Part shown: positions 16,498-31,973 of the stretch, in pieces
Layout of the letters: each line of letters begins with the position of its first letter
How positions within the stretch are numbered: position 1 is the first letter of the stretch
Notes under the pieces: generated by a model
Told to the model about the DNA's origin: nothing
What the model saw: the letters and a program-made list of their open reading frames with translations, nothing else
Database searches by the model: none
Assembly (NCBI GenBank): GCA_030654175.1
Contig: JAURXZ010000035.1
Span: 62,001 to 126,000 of the forward strand
DNA length: 64,000 nt
Origin: Bacteroidia bacterium
GTDB taxonomy: Bacteria; Bacteroidota; Bacteroidia; 2-12-FULL-35-15
Direction of reading: 5' to 3'
Made by a program: the position numbers and the translations under genes

Positions 16498-16944
16498 TTA
16501 TTCCTGAACTACTTCAAAAGTAATTGTTCCTGTTACATCTTTATGGAAACGGATATCAGCAGTATAAGTTCCAACGGCTTTAACACCTTCTTCACTCATA
16601 GTGATATTTTTTCTATCCACATCGTAACCTAATTTTTTAATTGCATCAGCCAACTGAACTGAAGTAACTGAACCGAAAATTTTACCGGATTCACCAACTT
16701 TAGCACCAACTTTTACAACCATTTCTTTAAGTTTAGCGGCAGTATTTTCTGCTGCTGCTCTAACTTTTTGTTCTTTAAAAGCGCGTTGTTTAACCGTTTC
16801 AGTCAACATTTTTTTTGATGAAAGGGTTGCCATTTCAGCCAGGCTTTTCGGAATTAAAAAATTTCTTCCGTAACCGGCTTTTACATTTACTACGTCATCC
16901 TTGTATCCAAGGTTTTTAACGTCTTGTTTTAGTATTACTTCCAT
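16498..16944 (-). CDS. rplI: 50S ribosomal protein L9
   Basis: This 148-residue protein matches L9: the N-terminal domain has MEVILKQDVKNLGYKDDVVNVKAGYGRNFLIPK, followed by the long connecting helix (about 40-75) and the C-terminal domain with GKIFGSVTSVQLADAI, a family signature. L9 binds 23S rRNA near the L1 stalk and helps maintain frame. It follows rpsR by nine bases and is the last gene of the operon, ahead of a clear terminator. Confidence 0.98.
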   Translation of the reverse strand: MEVILKQDVKNLGYKDDVVNVKAGYGRNFLIPKSLAEMATLSSKKMLTETVKQRAFKEQKVRAAAENTAAKLKEMVVKVGAKVGESGKIFGSVTSVQLADAIKKLGYDVDRKNITMSEEGVKAVGTYTADIRFHKDVTGTITFEVVQE

Positions 16945-16953
16945 TTCTTTATT

Positions 16954-17220
16954 TTATTTTAACATGTCAGCAACATAAGGCAATAAGGCTAAGTGACGAG
17001 CACGTTTTACTGCTTTAGAAACTTTACGTTGATATTTTATTGATGTACCAGTTAATCTACGAGGTAAAATTTTACCTTGCTCATTCACAAATTTCAATAA
17101 AAATTGTGGGTCTTTGTAATCAATATATTTAATTCCGCTTTTTAAGAAGCGACAGTATTTCTTTTTTTTCACATCCACTGTGGGAGGTGCAAGATATCTG
17201 ATTTCTGATTTGTCTGCCAT
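16954..17220 (-). CDS. rpsR: 30S ribosomal protein S18
   Basis: The 88-residue protein has the S18 core [52 protein letters not shown], which binds 16S rRNA in the platform as a dimer with S6. Order rpsF-rpsR-rplI is conserved across bacteria. It lies 31 bases after rpsF and nine before rplI. Confidence 0.98.
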   Translation of the reverse strand: MADKSEIRYLAPPTVDVKKKKYCRFLKSGIKYIDYKDPQFLLKFVNEQGKILPRRLTGTSIKYQRKVSKAVKRARHLALLPYVADMLK

Positions 17221-17251
17221 TGTTTTCGTTTTTGAAAATTAATACATTTAA

Positions 17252-17599
17252 TTAAGCTGTTGCAACTGCCTTAGCTTTGTTTCTGCTTTTTTCGCTGTAA
17301 GCTATTGCGTGTTTGTCTAGCGCAACAGTTAAGAAACGTAATAAGCGCTCATCGCGTTTGTAAGTTACTTCTAGCTCTGCAACAAATGTAGGCGGAGCTT
17401 TGAATTCAAACAGGTGGTAAAACCCAGTTGTTTTCTTTTGAATCGGATACTGCAACTTGCGTAAGCCCCAAGCTTTTTCTGTAACAATTTTGCAGCCATT
17501 GTCTGTAAGCATCTTTTTGTACTTACTTACCGTCTCCTTTGCCTGTTCTTCAGACAAAACGGGAGTCATAATGAAGACGGTTTCATAATGTTTTTGCAT
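17252..17599 (-). CDS. rpsF: 30S ribosomal protein S6
   Basis: The 115-residue protein shows YETVFIMTPVLSEEQAKETV, WGLRKLQYPIQKKTTGFYHLFEFKA and ELEVTYKRDERLLRFLTVALDKHA, the ferredoxin-like S6 fold that pairs with S18 in the 30S platform. It is the first gene of the operon. A TATCTTTG element lies on the minus strand about 60 bases upstream and a small hairpin (CCTCT/AGAGG, 17634-17651) sits in the presumed leader. That hairpin might serve S6:S18 autoregulation, but I cannot confirm the motif. Confidence 0.98.
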   Translation of the reverse strand: MQKHYETVFIMTPVLSEEQAKETVSKYKKMLTDNGCKIVTEKAWGLRKLQYPIQKKTTGFYHLFEFKAPPTFVAELEVTYKRDERLLRFLTVALDKHAIAYSEKSRNKAKAVATA

Positions 17600-17655
17600 T
17601 GTTTTGATGTTTTTGGTTAATAATGAATTTAATCCTCTTTTTATTTAGAGGGTGA

Positions 17656-17663
17656 CAAAGATA
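17656..17663 (-). promoter_or_regulatory. Candidate -7 element of the rpsF operon
   Basis: On the minus strand the sequence reads TATCTTTG, matching the Bacteroidota -7 consensus TAnnTTTG, about 57 bases ahead of the rpsF ATG. No good TTTG element is seen at the -33 position. Confidence 0.45.
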
Positions 17664-17667
17664 GTAA

Positions 17668-17795
17668 AATTAGTTTAAAGTTAGAAAGTTAAAGGTTAAA
17701 AAGTTTACTACCCCTATTTTTAGGGGCATTAGAATCTTTGATTCCCTCTTTTCCAGCCTTCGAACGTTAAACTTTTTAACTTTGAACTAAAATTC
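17668..17795. repeat. AAAGTT-type inverted repeat between rpsF and dnaX
   Basis: The left arm (TTAGTTTAAAGTTAGAAAGTT, read here only in part) and right arm (TTTTTAACTTTGAACTAA) pair imperfectly around a loop of about 70 bases. The loop contains its own hairpin CCCCTATTTTTAGGGG (17711-17726). This is the third member of the family seen at 857-986 and 1459-1562. Its right arm lies directly before the dnaX -7 element. Confidence 0.55.
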
Positions 17796-17807
17796 AATAT
17801 TAATATC

Positions 17808-17815
17808 TAAATTTG
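17808..17815 (+). promoter_or_regulatory. Candidate -7 element of dnaX
   Basis: TAAATTTG matches TAnnTTTG and lies 24 bases before the dnaX ATG. A TTTG at 17781-17784 is 23 bases upstream, slightly farther than the usual spacing of about 19-21. Confidence 0.55.
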
Positions 17816-17839
17816 TAGTCCCTTTTACAAAACAAAAAA

Positions 17840-19687
17840 ATGGATAGTTTTATAGTATCGGCTCGTAAGTACCGCCCGGCAACGTTTAATACCGTTGTTG
17901 GCCAGGGGCATATTACCAATACGTTGAAAAATGCTATAAAAACAGGTCATTTAGCTCAAGCATTTTTATTTTGTGGTCCGCGTGGAGTTGGAAAAACTAC
18001 TTGTGCACGTATTCTGGCAAAAACCATTAATTGTACTAATCGGACTGAAGCAATTGAAGCCTGCGATCAGTGCGAATCCTGTAAATCGTTTAATGAGGGA
18101 GCTTCACTTAATATCTCTGAATTAGATGCTGCCTCCAATAATTCTGTGGATGATATCCGGAATCTGGTGGACCAGGTACGTTATGCCCCTCAGTTAGGAA
18201 CCCATAAGGTATATATTATTGATGAGGTTCACATGCTTTCTCAAAGCGCGTTCAATGCATTTTTGAAAACGCTTGAAGAACCACCGAAACATGCTATTTT
18301 TATATTAGCAACAACAGAAAAACACAAGATAATCCCTACTATTCTTTCCCGTTGTCAGATCTTTGATTTTAATAGAATTCAAATTGAAGATATTGCTAAT
18401 CATTTAGGGTATATTGCTAAATGTGAGAACGTAACTGCCGAAACGGATGCCTTGCATATTATAGCACAAAAGGCTGATGGTGCTTTGCGCGATGCATGTT
18501 CTATTTTTGATCAGATCGTGAGTTTTGCAGGCAATAGTATCACTTACAAAGCGGTAATTGAAAATCTGAACATTCTTGATTACGATTATTATTTCAAGGT
18601 TACCGATGGTATATTAGGCCTAAATATATCTTCCACCTTACTTTTATTTAATGAGATCTTAAACAATGGTTTTGACGGGCATAATTTTGTTGCCGGTATG
18701 GGCGACCATTTCAGGAATCTTTTAGTTAGTAAAGATCAGGAAACGCTTCAGTTGCTTGAAGTAGGAAATAATATAAAGGATAAGTACAAAGAACAATCCA
18801 CTAAATGCTCTGTATCCTTTCTGATAAAAGGGTTAACCATTCTTAATAAAACTGACATTCAGTATAAATCCAGCAAAAACCAACGACTCCAGGTGGAGCT
18901 GGCCTTAATGCAGCTTTGTTCGATCAATGCCTCCGGAATCAGTGCTACTGATACCGAAAAAAAAAATGACCTGATAAAATCTGACACAAATCTAAAAAAC
19001 AACACAAGCAATACAACCACAAGCAGTGCCCCGCAAATAAGCGCAAACAATACCCCTCAAGCGCCTATAGCAACAACGGTACCTGCAATAATTGAAAAAA
19101 CTCCCGAAATAAGTCCCGCCCCCCCTGTTACAAACAGTGTTACAGAAGCCGTTCCTGTAAAAACAGCCAACGTAACAACTTCTTTTAAAAAGCCCTTGCT
19201 AAAAACCTCCACTCCTTCTATAACTCAGCATTTGAATATTGAAAAAAAAGCGGAACAGACGAAGGATAGCGCAATTGAACAAAGCGATTCTGCACTATTA
19301 CAGAACAACTTACTAAAAACTTCTTTTACACAGCAGTCTTTAGAAACCACCTGGGATAAGTATGCTAACGATTTAAAAGCAAAAGGAAGAGCTAATTTAG
19401 CTTCTGCATTATTGAGCAAACGCCCTGTTCTGACAGATCAATCGATAATTGAATTCAGTGTTAATAATAAAGCCCTTGAAGAATCTATTAACGAGGATAA
19501 ATTGAATTTTTTGGGCTTTTTACGAAAGGAGTTAAATAATTTCAGTATTCAACTTAATCTTGTAATGACTGTAGCAGAAGATAAAACCAACCTTTATACC
19601 GCCACGGATAAATATAAACACCTTGCTGAAAAAAACCCCAATATTAACAAACTACGTCAGGCTTTCGATTTAGATATCGAATTTTAA
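17840..19687 (+). CDS. dnaX: DNA polymerase III subunit gamma/tau
   Basis: DnaX is the ATPase of the replication clamp loader and, as tau, links polymerase cores. The 615-residue protein has Walker A GPRGVGKT (46-53), a zinc cluster from C65, C75, C78 and C81, Walker B IIDEVHMLS (126-134), and sensor SRC (170-172). Domain III and a hydrophilic linker (about 365-480, rich in Thr, Ala, Pro, Asn) follow, then a C-terminal domain (about 495-615) containing the LETTWDKYANDLKAKGR motif seen in Bacteroidota. I see no clear slippery A-run for producing a short gamma form in the usual place, though an A-run codes for EKKND near residue 374. Confidence 0.96.
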   Translation: MDSFIVSARKYRPATFNTVVGQGHITNTLKNAIKTGHLAQAFLFCGPRGVGKTTCARILAKTINCTNRTEAIEACDQCESCKSFNEGASLNISELDAASNNSVDDIRNLVDQVRYAPQLGTHKVYIIDEVHMLSQSAFNAFLKTLEEPPKHAIFILATTEKHKIIPTILSRCQIFDFNRIQIEDIANHLGYIAKCENVTAETDALHIIAQKADGALRDACSIFDQIVSFAGNSITYKAVIENLNILDYDYYFKVTDGILGLNISSTLLLFNEILNNGFDGHNFVAGMGDHFRNLLVSKDQETLQLLEVGNNIKDKYKEQSTKCSVSFLIKGLTILNKTDIQYKSSKNQRLQVELALMQLCSINASGISATDTEKKNDLIKSDTNLKNNTSNTTTSSAPQISANNTPQAPIATTVPAIIEKTPEISPAPPVTNSVTEAVPVKTANVTTSFKKPLLKTSTPSITQHLNIEKKAEQTKDSAIEQSDSALLQNNLLKTSFTQQSLETTWDKYANDLKAKGRANLASALLSKRPVLTDQSIIEFSVNNKALEESINEDKLNFLGFLRKELNNFSIQLNLVMTVAEDKTNLYTATDKYKHLAEKNPNINKLRQAFDLDIEF

Positions 19688-19888
19688 TATCGATTTTTTA
19701 TATCTGAAAAAACGAGTCGATAGCTCCCCTTATTTGATTTAATCTTTTCTAATTGAATACAATCACTTGAATGGCCTAAATTCGGTAATATTTCAACGAT
19801 TTCAGTGAAAGTCAGTTCAATTATTTAAACAGGAAAAATATTTTATTTTTGATAACTGATTAAAATCATATGATATCAGCAAAAAAGG

Positions 19889-19896
19889 TACTTTTG
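19889..19896 (+). promoter_or_regulatory. Candidate -7 element of the giant collagen-like gene
   Basis: TACTTTTG fits TAnnTTTG and lies 80 bases before the chosen ATG at 19977. No convincing -33 TTTG is at the right distance, so this is tentative. Confidence 0.35.
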
Positions 19897-19976
19897 TTTC
19901 ACGAATACAGAAACCATTTCCAATCAATTTCCGTTAACATGATGAATTGCCGATTAGTTTTACTTATTCGAAATCC

Positions 19977-25862
<5,886 letters not shown>

Positions 25863-25933
25863 TATTCTGCTCAACTCGTTTATTTTAAAGAATAGACACC
25901 TTTGAAATAAAAACGAAAAGAAATCACCGCAAT

Positions 25934-26614
25934 TTAAACTGTCTTTGAATCAATAATTTTCCCGTTTTCACATTTAATAGTCCGTGAAGGAAACTTATTA
26001 AACATCATTATATCATGTGTTGCAATAAGCACAGCTCTACCGCTTTTGCTTATTTCAAGCAATACATTCATAATTTCTTCCGAAGTTTCAGGATCGAGAT
26101 TGCCGGTAGGCTCATCAGCAAGTATGAGCTCGGGGTCGTTCAGTAAAGCACGTGCAATGGAGATACGTTGTTGTTCACCACCCGAAAGTTCGTGTGGCAT
26201 TTTAAAACCTTTGGTGGATAGATGCACTTTTTCCAACACGTCCTGAATACGCTTTTGCATTTCAAATTTATTTTTCCAGCCGGTAGCTTTAAGAACAAAT
26301 AATAAATTCTCATTTACATTTCTATCCGTTAGGAGTTGAAAATCCTGAAATACGATACCTAATTTTCTTCTTAAAAAAGGGATCTCTTTTCGTTTAATAG
26401 TTTTTAAATCAAATCCCGCAACAGTTCCTTCTCCCTGAACCAGTTCTAATTCGGCATACAAGGTTTTTAGTAAACTACTTTTCCCGCTACCCGTTTTCCC
26501 CAGCAGATACACAAATTCGCCTTTATCAATATTTAATGCAACATTGGTAAGCACCAAATTATGTTTTTGGAATATGGAAACTTTATCTAAATGAATTATA
26601 GTGTCGAGTGCCAT
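25934..26614 (-). CDS. ftsE: FtsE-like ABC transporter ATP-binding protein
   Basis: The 226-residue ATPase has Walker A GKTGSGKSS (37-45), a Q-loop with FQDFQLL, the signature LSGGEQQRISIARALL, Walker B LILADEPTGNLD, and the switch histidine in ATHD. The length and the DEPTGNLDPETSEEIMNVL pattern match FtsE, which with FtsX couples the divisome to cell-wall hydrolases in the inner membrane. LolD/MacB-type ATPases are similar, and no ftsX is adjacent, so the specific assignment is moderate. It stands alone and is read toward the giant surface-protein gene. Confidence 0.78.
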   Translation of the reverse strand: MALDTIIHLDKVSIFQKHNLVLTNVALNIDKGEFVYLLGKTGSGKSSLLKTLYAELELVQGEGTVAGFDLKTIKRKEIPFLRRKLGIVFQDFQLLTDRNVNENLLFVLKATGWKNKFEMQKRIQDVLEKVHLSTKGFKMPHELSGGEQQRISIARALLNDPELILADEPTGNLDPETSEEIMNVLLEISKSGRAVLIATHDIMMFNKFPSRTIKCENGKIIDSKTV

Positions 26615-26680
26615 CTAGAATTTTTTGATTGTTAATTTTTTGAATTTTTGAATTAAAGGGCTCCGCAAAAAACTATTTTT

Positions 26681-26772
26681 TCACCCCCCAAGGCGCTAAG
26701 ACGCTATGAAACAATAAAAATGAGAAACATTGTAAAACAAGAACTTTGCGCCTTTGCGTCCTGGCGGTAAAA
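26681..26772. repeat. Imperfect inverted repeat with GCGCTAAGACGC motif
   Basis: In the 308-base gap between ftsE and the TPR gene, the left arm (TCACCCCCCAAGGCGCTAAG, continuing ACGCTATGA, 26681-26709) is similar to the reverse complement of the right arm (26741-26772, containing TTTGCGCCTTTGCGTC and CTGGCGGTAAAA). The arms are separated by about 30 AT-rich bases. This resembles a widespread class of intergenic repeats built on GGCGCnAAGACGC. No gene is seen in the gap. Confidence 0.6.
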
Positions 26773-26921
26773 TCTTTCCGAAAAGTACTTTTTAAGTAAA
26801 TTAACATTTGCTATTTAATTGCAATAGTTTCAACAAAGCAGCGTTAATAACTTTCAAATATCATAAATATAAATGATTCTATCCTTACTAATTTTACACC
26901 TTTCATATATTACATTGCCCA

Positions 26922-29900
26922 ATGAACAAACTGAAAGCAATAGGATTAGTACTCACATTTATTCTTTCCATTACAGGAACAACTTCGGTTTTTGCACAAA
27001 AAACGGTAATAGTTGTTCATCAGGATGCCGAATTTAAAACCGCTATAGAACTGTATCAGAAAGAGAAATATGGTGCCGCACAAAAAAGTTTTATCAAAGT
27101 AATTGAATCTCACCAAGACGTGAACTCTCTTATTCGTATTGATGCGGAGTTTTATAAAGCTGTTTGCGCTATTGAATTATTCAACAAGGATGGGGAATGG
27201 TTTTTAAAACAATTTGTAAAAAACCATCCCGAAAGTCCCAAAGTAAAAACAGCATACTTCTACCTTGGAAAATATAATTATACTAAAAAGAAATACCGTG
27301 ATGCCAATGCCTGGTTTGAAATGGTTGACATTTATGATCTTACAACCGAGGAACTATCCGAATTTTATTTCAAACGCGGATACAGCTCTTTTTCATTAGA
27401 AAACTATCCTGAAGCTAAAAAAGATTTCTATGAAATAAAAGATGTGGATAATAAATATGCTGCGTCTGCGAAGTATTATTATGCCCACATTTCTTACACT
27501 GAAAAAAATTATGAAACGGCTTTGAAAGATTTTTTAAAGCTTCAATACAATGAAACCTTTAAACCGGTGGTTCCTTATTATATTGCTCAGGTATACTACC
27601 TGCAAGGGAAATACGATGATGTAATTGTTTATGCTCCAAAATTACTCGACTCGGCAACTACGGTACGCGCACCGGAAATAGCACGTATTATTGGCGAATC
27701 CTATTACCTTACTTCCCGTTATGCTGAAGCCATTCCATATTTAAAAAAATATGAAGAAGCTGTTAAGGCTTTGCCACGTAAGGATAATTATCAAATGGGG
27801 TTCGCTTATTACAGAGTAAAAGATTATAATAAAGCACTCGATTATTTTATATTGGTTACTCATATTGATAACGATTCCCTGGCTCAGAACGCGTATTATC
27901 ATATTGGAGATTGTTATTTAAAAATGAATAACAAACAAAATGCACGAAATGCTTTTGGGCAGTCGTCCAAACTTGCTTTTGATGAAACTATACAGGAAGA
28001 CGCTTTATACACCTATGCAAAATTGTGCTACGAATTGGCCTACAACCCTTACAACGAAGCCATCAGGGCGTTTCAAAAATATATTAAGACTTACCCGAAT
28101 TCATCACGTGTTGACGAAGCGTATACCTATCTGGTAAATGTGTTTACTACTTCTAAAAATTACAAAGACGCTCTTGAATCGATCGAGAGTATAAAAATGT
28201 TGACCCCCGAATTAAAACAGGCACATCAAAAAATTGCCTATTACCGCGGTATTGATCTGTTCAACAATTCTGAATTTATTCCGGCCATAGCATTATTTGA
28301 TAAAGCCAGGAAGTATACGTTTGACAAAGAGATCACAGCTTCAGCGGTTTATTGGATCGGTGAATCTTACTATCGTGATAAACAATATCAAAATGCAATT
28401 GAAAGTTACCTGGTATACATTGCAGAACCGGGTGCGATCGGCAAATCCGAATTAAGCGATGCCAATTATAATGTTGGTTACTCTTACTACAAATTAAAAG
28501 ATTACACAAATAGCAATTTATGGTTCCGGAGATTTGTGACATTTCAACCACAAGCTGATGCAAAAAAAATCAATGACGCCTACAATCGCATTGGTGACGG
28601 CTATTTCATGACCCGCGATTTTGATAATGCTACCGAGTATTATGAACAATCTTACAAAATGAAATTGGTGGATGCTGATTATGCTTTATTTCAAAAGGCT
28701 CTATCAAATGGTGTTCAGAAAAAGTTTTCTGCAAAAATTTCGGATCTTCAAACATTTATCAGCGTTTATCCTAATTCAACATACATTCAGAAAGCCAAGT
28801 TTGAGCTGGCGCAAACATTTTTGTCTGACAACCAAAACGATTTAGCTTTAACACATTTTAAAAACTTTATTGATGTTTACCCAAACAGTGTTTATGTGAA
28901 TGCCTGTTTGAGTAAAATTGGGTTGATCTATTACAACAAAAAAGAAGACGATAATGCGTTGTCCTATTTTGATAAATTGATAAAACGAGATCGCAAATCC
29001 GCTGAGGCTAATGAAGCAATAAATGTGGTGAAGTCCATTTACACTGCAAAAGGCAATGTAATGACAATGGCAGACTATTTAGAATCCATTGGAGCTGCCA
29101 TTCCTAAGGTGAGCCTTGATTCAATTTCGTATAGTATTGGAAAAAACCATTATATGGAGCAGGATTGCAAAACCGCTATAACTGATTTTGAGAACTACAT
29201 TCAGAACTTCCCTGATGGTATTTTTATTTTAGATGCTAGTTTTTATAAAGCAGAATGTGATCATAAATCGGGAAATACTGATGCTTCTTTAACAGGGTAT
29301 ACTTTTGTAATTGGTAAAAACAAAAATCAGTTTACAGAGCAATCGCTTTATCGTGCTTCTGATATTGTATTCAAAAAACAAAATTACACGCAAGCATTAG
29401 AATATTTCAAACAATTAGAGTTACAAGCAGAGAACCCAAAAAACAGTGCAAGTGCTAAAATAGGTTTAATGCGTTGCAATTATCAATTGAAAAATTATCC
29501 GGAAGCAATTCTTTATTCAAGCCAGGTATTAGCGCTTGACAAGGTGAGCAACGAACTGAAACATGAATCGCATTTTACTATTGCCCAAGCTATGCTGGCC
29601 ACTCAAAAATATGATGATGCAATAGCAGAGTTCAGGGCAGTTGCTAATTCTGCGAAGAATGAGCTTGGAGCCGAGGCGTCTTATAATATCGCATTTATTC
29701 AAAATCTAAAACTGGAATATAAACAATCAGAAAAAACAATCTTTGATTTCATTAATGGTGATGGTGATTACCCATATTGGGTAACCAAAGCATTGATTTT
29801 ATTGGCTGATAACTATTCGGCTCAGAATGACAATTTCCAGGCAAAGACCACTTTAAAATCAATTATCAGCGATTCGGATATTCCGGAATTGATAAAAACC

Positions 29901-30059
29901 GCTCAAGAAAAATTAGATAAAATAAACGCTGCTGAAGAAGCGGCAAAACAAATTAAAACAGTAAGCGAACCAATTGAAATAAAATTCGAAGGTGATACCA
30001 CGGAGCTAAAAAAGCTTTTTAATGAACCAGTACCCGAAGAAATAAAAAAACCGGAATAA
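26922..30059 (+). CDS. Secreted TPR-repeat protein (1,045 aa)
   Basis: The protein has a signal peptide (about 1-26, LTFILSITGTTSVFAQ). Tetratricopeptide repeats fill the rest from about residue 35 to 1000, with units such as VKTAYFYLGKYNYTKKKYRDANAWFEMV and AYYHIGDCYLKMNNKQNARNAF. The C-terminus is acidic and Pro/Glu-rich. TPR solenoids bind other proteins, and a periplasmic scaffold role is likely. The next gene begins 82 bases downstream on the same strand and codes for an outer-membrane barrel, so the two probably form a complex. The pair is widespread in Bacteroidota, but no function is known to me. Confidence 0.87.
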   Translation: MNKLKAIGLVLTFILSITGTTSVFAQKTVIVVHQDAEFKTAIELYQKEKYGAAQKSFIKVIESHQDVNSLIRIDAEFYKAVCAIELFNKDGEWFLKQFVKNHPESPKVKTAYFYLGKYNYTKKKYRDANAWFEMVDIYDLTTEELSEFYFKRGYSSFSLENYPEAKKDFYEIKDVDNKYAASAKYYYAHISYTEKNYETALKDFLKLQYNETFKPVVPYYIAQVYYLQGKYDDVIVYAPKLLDSATTVRAPEIARIIGESYYLTSRYAEAIPYLKKYEEAVKALPRKDNYQMGFAYYRVKDYNKALDYFILVTHIDNDSLAQNAYYHIGDCYLKMNNKQNARNAFGQSSKLAFDETIQEDALYTYAKLCYELAYNPYNEAIRAFQKYIKTYPNSSRVDEAYTYLVNVFTTSKNYKDALESIESIKMLTPELKQAHQKIAYYRGIDLFNNSEFIPAIALFDKARKYTFDKEITASAVYWIGESYYRDKQYQNAIESYLVYIAEPGAIGKSELSDANYNVGYSYYKLKDYTNSNLWFRRFVTFQPQADAKKINDAYNRIGDGYFMTRDFDNATEYYEQSYKMKLVDADYALFQKALSNGVQKKFSAKISDLQTFISVYPNSTYIQKAKFELAQTFLSDNQNDLALTHFKNFIDVYPNSVYVNACLSKIGLIYYNKKEDDNALSYFDKLIKRDRKSAEANEAINVVKSIYTAKGNVMTMADYLESIGAAIPKVSLDSISYSIGKNHYMEQDCKTAITDFENYIQNFPDGIFILDASFYKAECDHKSGNTDASLTGYTFVIGKNKNQFTEQSLYRASDIVFKKQNYTQALEYFKQLELQAENPKNSASAKIGLMRCNYQLKNYPEAILYSSQVLALDKVSNELKHESHFTIAQAMLATQKYDDAIAEFRAVANSAKNELGAEASYNIAFIQNLKLEYKQSEKTIFDFINGDGDYPYWVTKALILLADNYSAQNDNFQAKTTLKSIISDSDIPELIKTAQEKLDKINAAEEAAKQIKTVSEPIEIKFEGDTTELKKLFNEPVPEEIKKPE

Positions 30060-30141
30060 AGAATTGATAATTGACAATGGATAATGTACCATCAGGTATA
30101 ATTCAACATTCATAATTTAAAATTCAACATTTCTATAACAG

Positions 30142-31815
30142 ATGAAAAAAAGCATTAATATAAAAACAATCATTATTTTCCTTTTGTTTTCAATGCCTAT
30201 AAGCGCTTTGATGGCACAACGAAATTTAGATTCTATGATCATCATAAGTGTTGGTGAATATAAGCCAACAATTACAGATGCAAATAAGATCAATGACAAT
30301 CCTACGATCAAAGATTCTACTAAAAAGATCCCAGTTTCAGGTTATGGAATAAATTCAAAAAAAATAAATACAGGCTTTGATGTGGATCCTATTAAACCGG
30401 CACAAATGGTAGGTGAGCCACTTACCAAGCTATATAATGCTTTGGTGAAACTAGGAATGGGCACATACACCACACCTTATGGCGAATTGTGGTTTAATAA
30501 TTTACGTTCAAAAGAAGGCGCATACGGTTTACGATTAAAACATTTATCATCTTCTGCCACTCTTAAAGATTATGGATATGCTGGTTTCAGCGATAATGAA
30601 ATAAATCTATACGGAAAGAAATTCTTGAAAGAACACTCGCTCATTGGCAACTTTGACTATGCACGAAATGTAGTTCACTTTTATGGTTATGATAAAAGTG
30701 TGAATTTTATCCAGGAGGAAGATACTCACCAGCGATTTAATTTAATTGCAGGAAACGCGCAATTAGTGAGCCATTACACAGATCCAAAACGTTACAACCA
30801 TGACATAAAATTAAGTTATTATAATTTAGCTGATGATTATAAAGCTTCCGAAAACAATATAAAAGCGGCAGGATTCCTGCAAACAGTCATTAATAAAGAA
30901 GTGCTTAAAGTAAATGCTACTGTTGACTATTTTAATTACAAAAACAAATTAGATACTGTTAACAATACAATTGTTGCATTAAATCCAAATTTTATTTCGA
31001 CAGGCGAAAAATACCGTGCAAGCCTTGGTTTTACTGCCACAATGGACAATTTTGTTCAATCCAAATTTTATTTCTACCCCAATGTTGATCTGAGTTATAA
31101 TGTAATTGACGATATAATTATTCCTTATGCAGGGTTAACAGGTGGATTGCAAAAAAACAGTTATAGAACTTTTACTACTAATAACCCTTTTGTTTTATCA
31201 GAACTTAAAATGATGAATTCGAATAAAAAGTATGAATTGTATGGAGGTATTAAAGGAACCTTATCTTCCACAACTTCCTTTAATGCACGTGCTTCCTATT
31301 CAAACATCAGTAATATGGCCTTGTTTGTAAATGATACAAAAGAAGTTTTGAAAAATAAATTTGATGTCATTTATGATGACACTAAATTGTTAAATATCCG
31401 TGGAGAAGTTTCCTATCAGCAACAGGAAAAATTACGCATCAGTTTGCGTGGTGAATATTTTAATTACAAAATGAAAACCGAATTAAGGGCTTGGTATAAG
31501 CCACAAGTGGAGCTTACTGTTTCGGCAAATTATAATTTAAGAGAAAAAATAGTAGTTAGAGTTGATCTGTTTTATATCGATAACCAATTTGCTAAAACAT
31601 TCGTATCCGATACAACATCCATCACAGGAACAAAGGTGGTTGCTAAAGAGCTGAAAGGGGTGTTTGATGCAAATATAGGGCTAGAATATCGCTATAATAA
31701 AAAGCTGGGCTTCTTCCTGAACTTTAACAATATCGCTAATTACCGTTATTACAGATGGAGTAACTATCCTAGCCAGAGGTTCAGCCTGATGGGAGGCCTA
31801 TCTTATTCGTTTTAA
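30142..31815 (+). CDS. Outer-membrane beta-barrel protein, TonB-receptor-like
   Basis: The 557-residue protein has a signal peptide (MKKSINIKTIIIFLLFSMPISALMAQ) and a polar stretch of about 80 residues. A long series of amphipathic strands follows with aromatic girdles (GELWFNNLRSK, EHSLIGNFDYARNVVHFYGYD, HDIKLSYYNLADDYK, LRISLRGEYFNYKMK). It ends LMGGLSYSF, with the terminal aromatic typical of barrel proteins. The C-terminal FFLNFNNIANYRYYRWSNYPSQRF matches the last strands of TonB-dependent receptors, but no plug domain is visible. It lies after the TPR gene in one apparent operon. Confidence 0.78.
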   Translation: MKKSINIKTIIIFLLFSMPISALMAQRNLDSMIIISVGEYKPTITDANKINDNPTIKDSTKKIPVSGYGINSKKINTGFDVDPIKPAQMVGEPLTKLYNALVKLGMGTYTTPYGELWFNNLRSKEGAYGLRLKHLSSSATLKDYGYAGFSDNEINLYGKKFLKEHSLIGNFDYARNVVHFYGYDKSVNFIQEEDTHQRFNLIAGNAQLVSHYTDPKRYNHDIKLSYYNLADDYKASENNIKAAGFLQTVINKEVLKVNATVDYFNYKNKLDTVNNTIVALNPNFISTGEKYRASLGFTATMDNFVQSKFYFYPNVDLSYNVIDDIIIPYAGLTGGLQKNSYRTFTTNNPFVLSELKMMNSNKKYELYGGIKGTLSSTTSFNARASYSNISNMALFVNDTKEVLKNKFDVIYDDTKLLNIRGEVSYQQQEKLRISLRGEYFNYKMKTELRAWYKPQVELTVSANYNLREKIVVRVDLFYIDNQFAKTFVSDTTSITGTKVVAKELKGVFDANIGLEYRYNKKLGFFLNFNNIANYRYYRWSNYPSQRFSLMGGLSYSF

Positions 31816-31973
31816 TGCAGTAATGGTAGGGATCATATGGTTTTGCCCTTCCCTACTTGTTTCAGAATTTTGCGGATGGGAACCACCGATAGTCATCCGG
31901 GCAGGCAAGTTCATCATGATTTAATGAAATTTTAATTTTAAATAAACAATTCAAATCTTAAAAATCTGTAACT

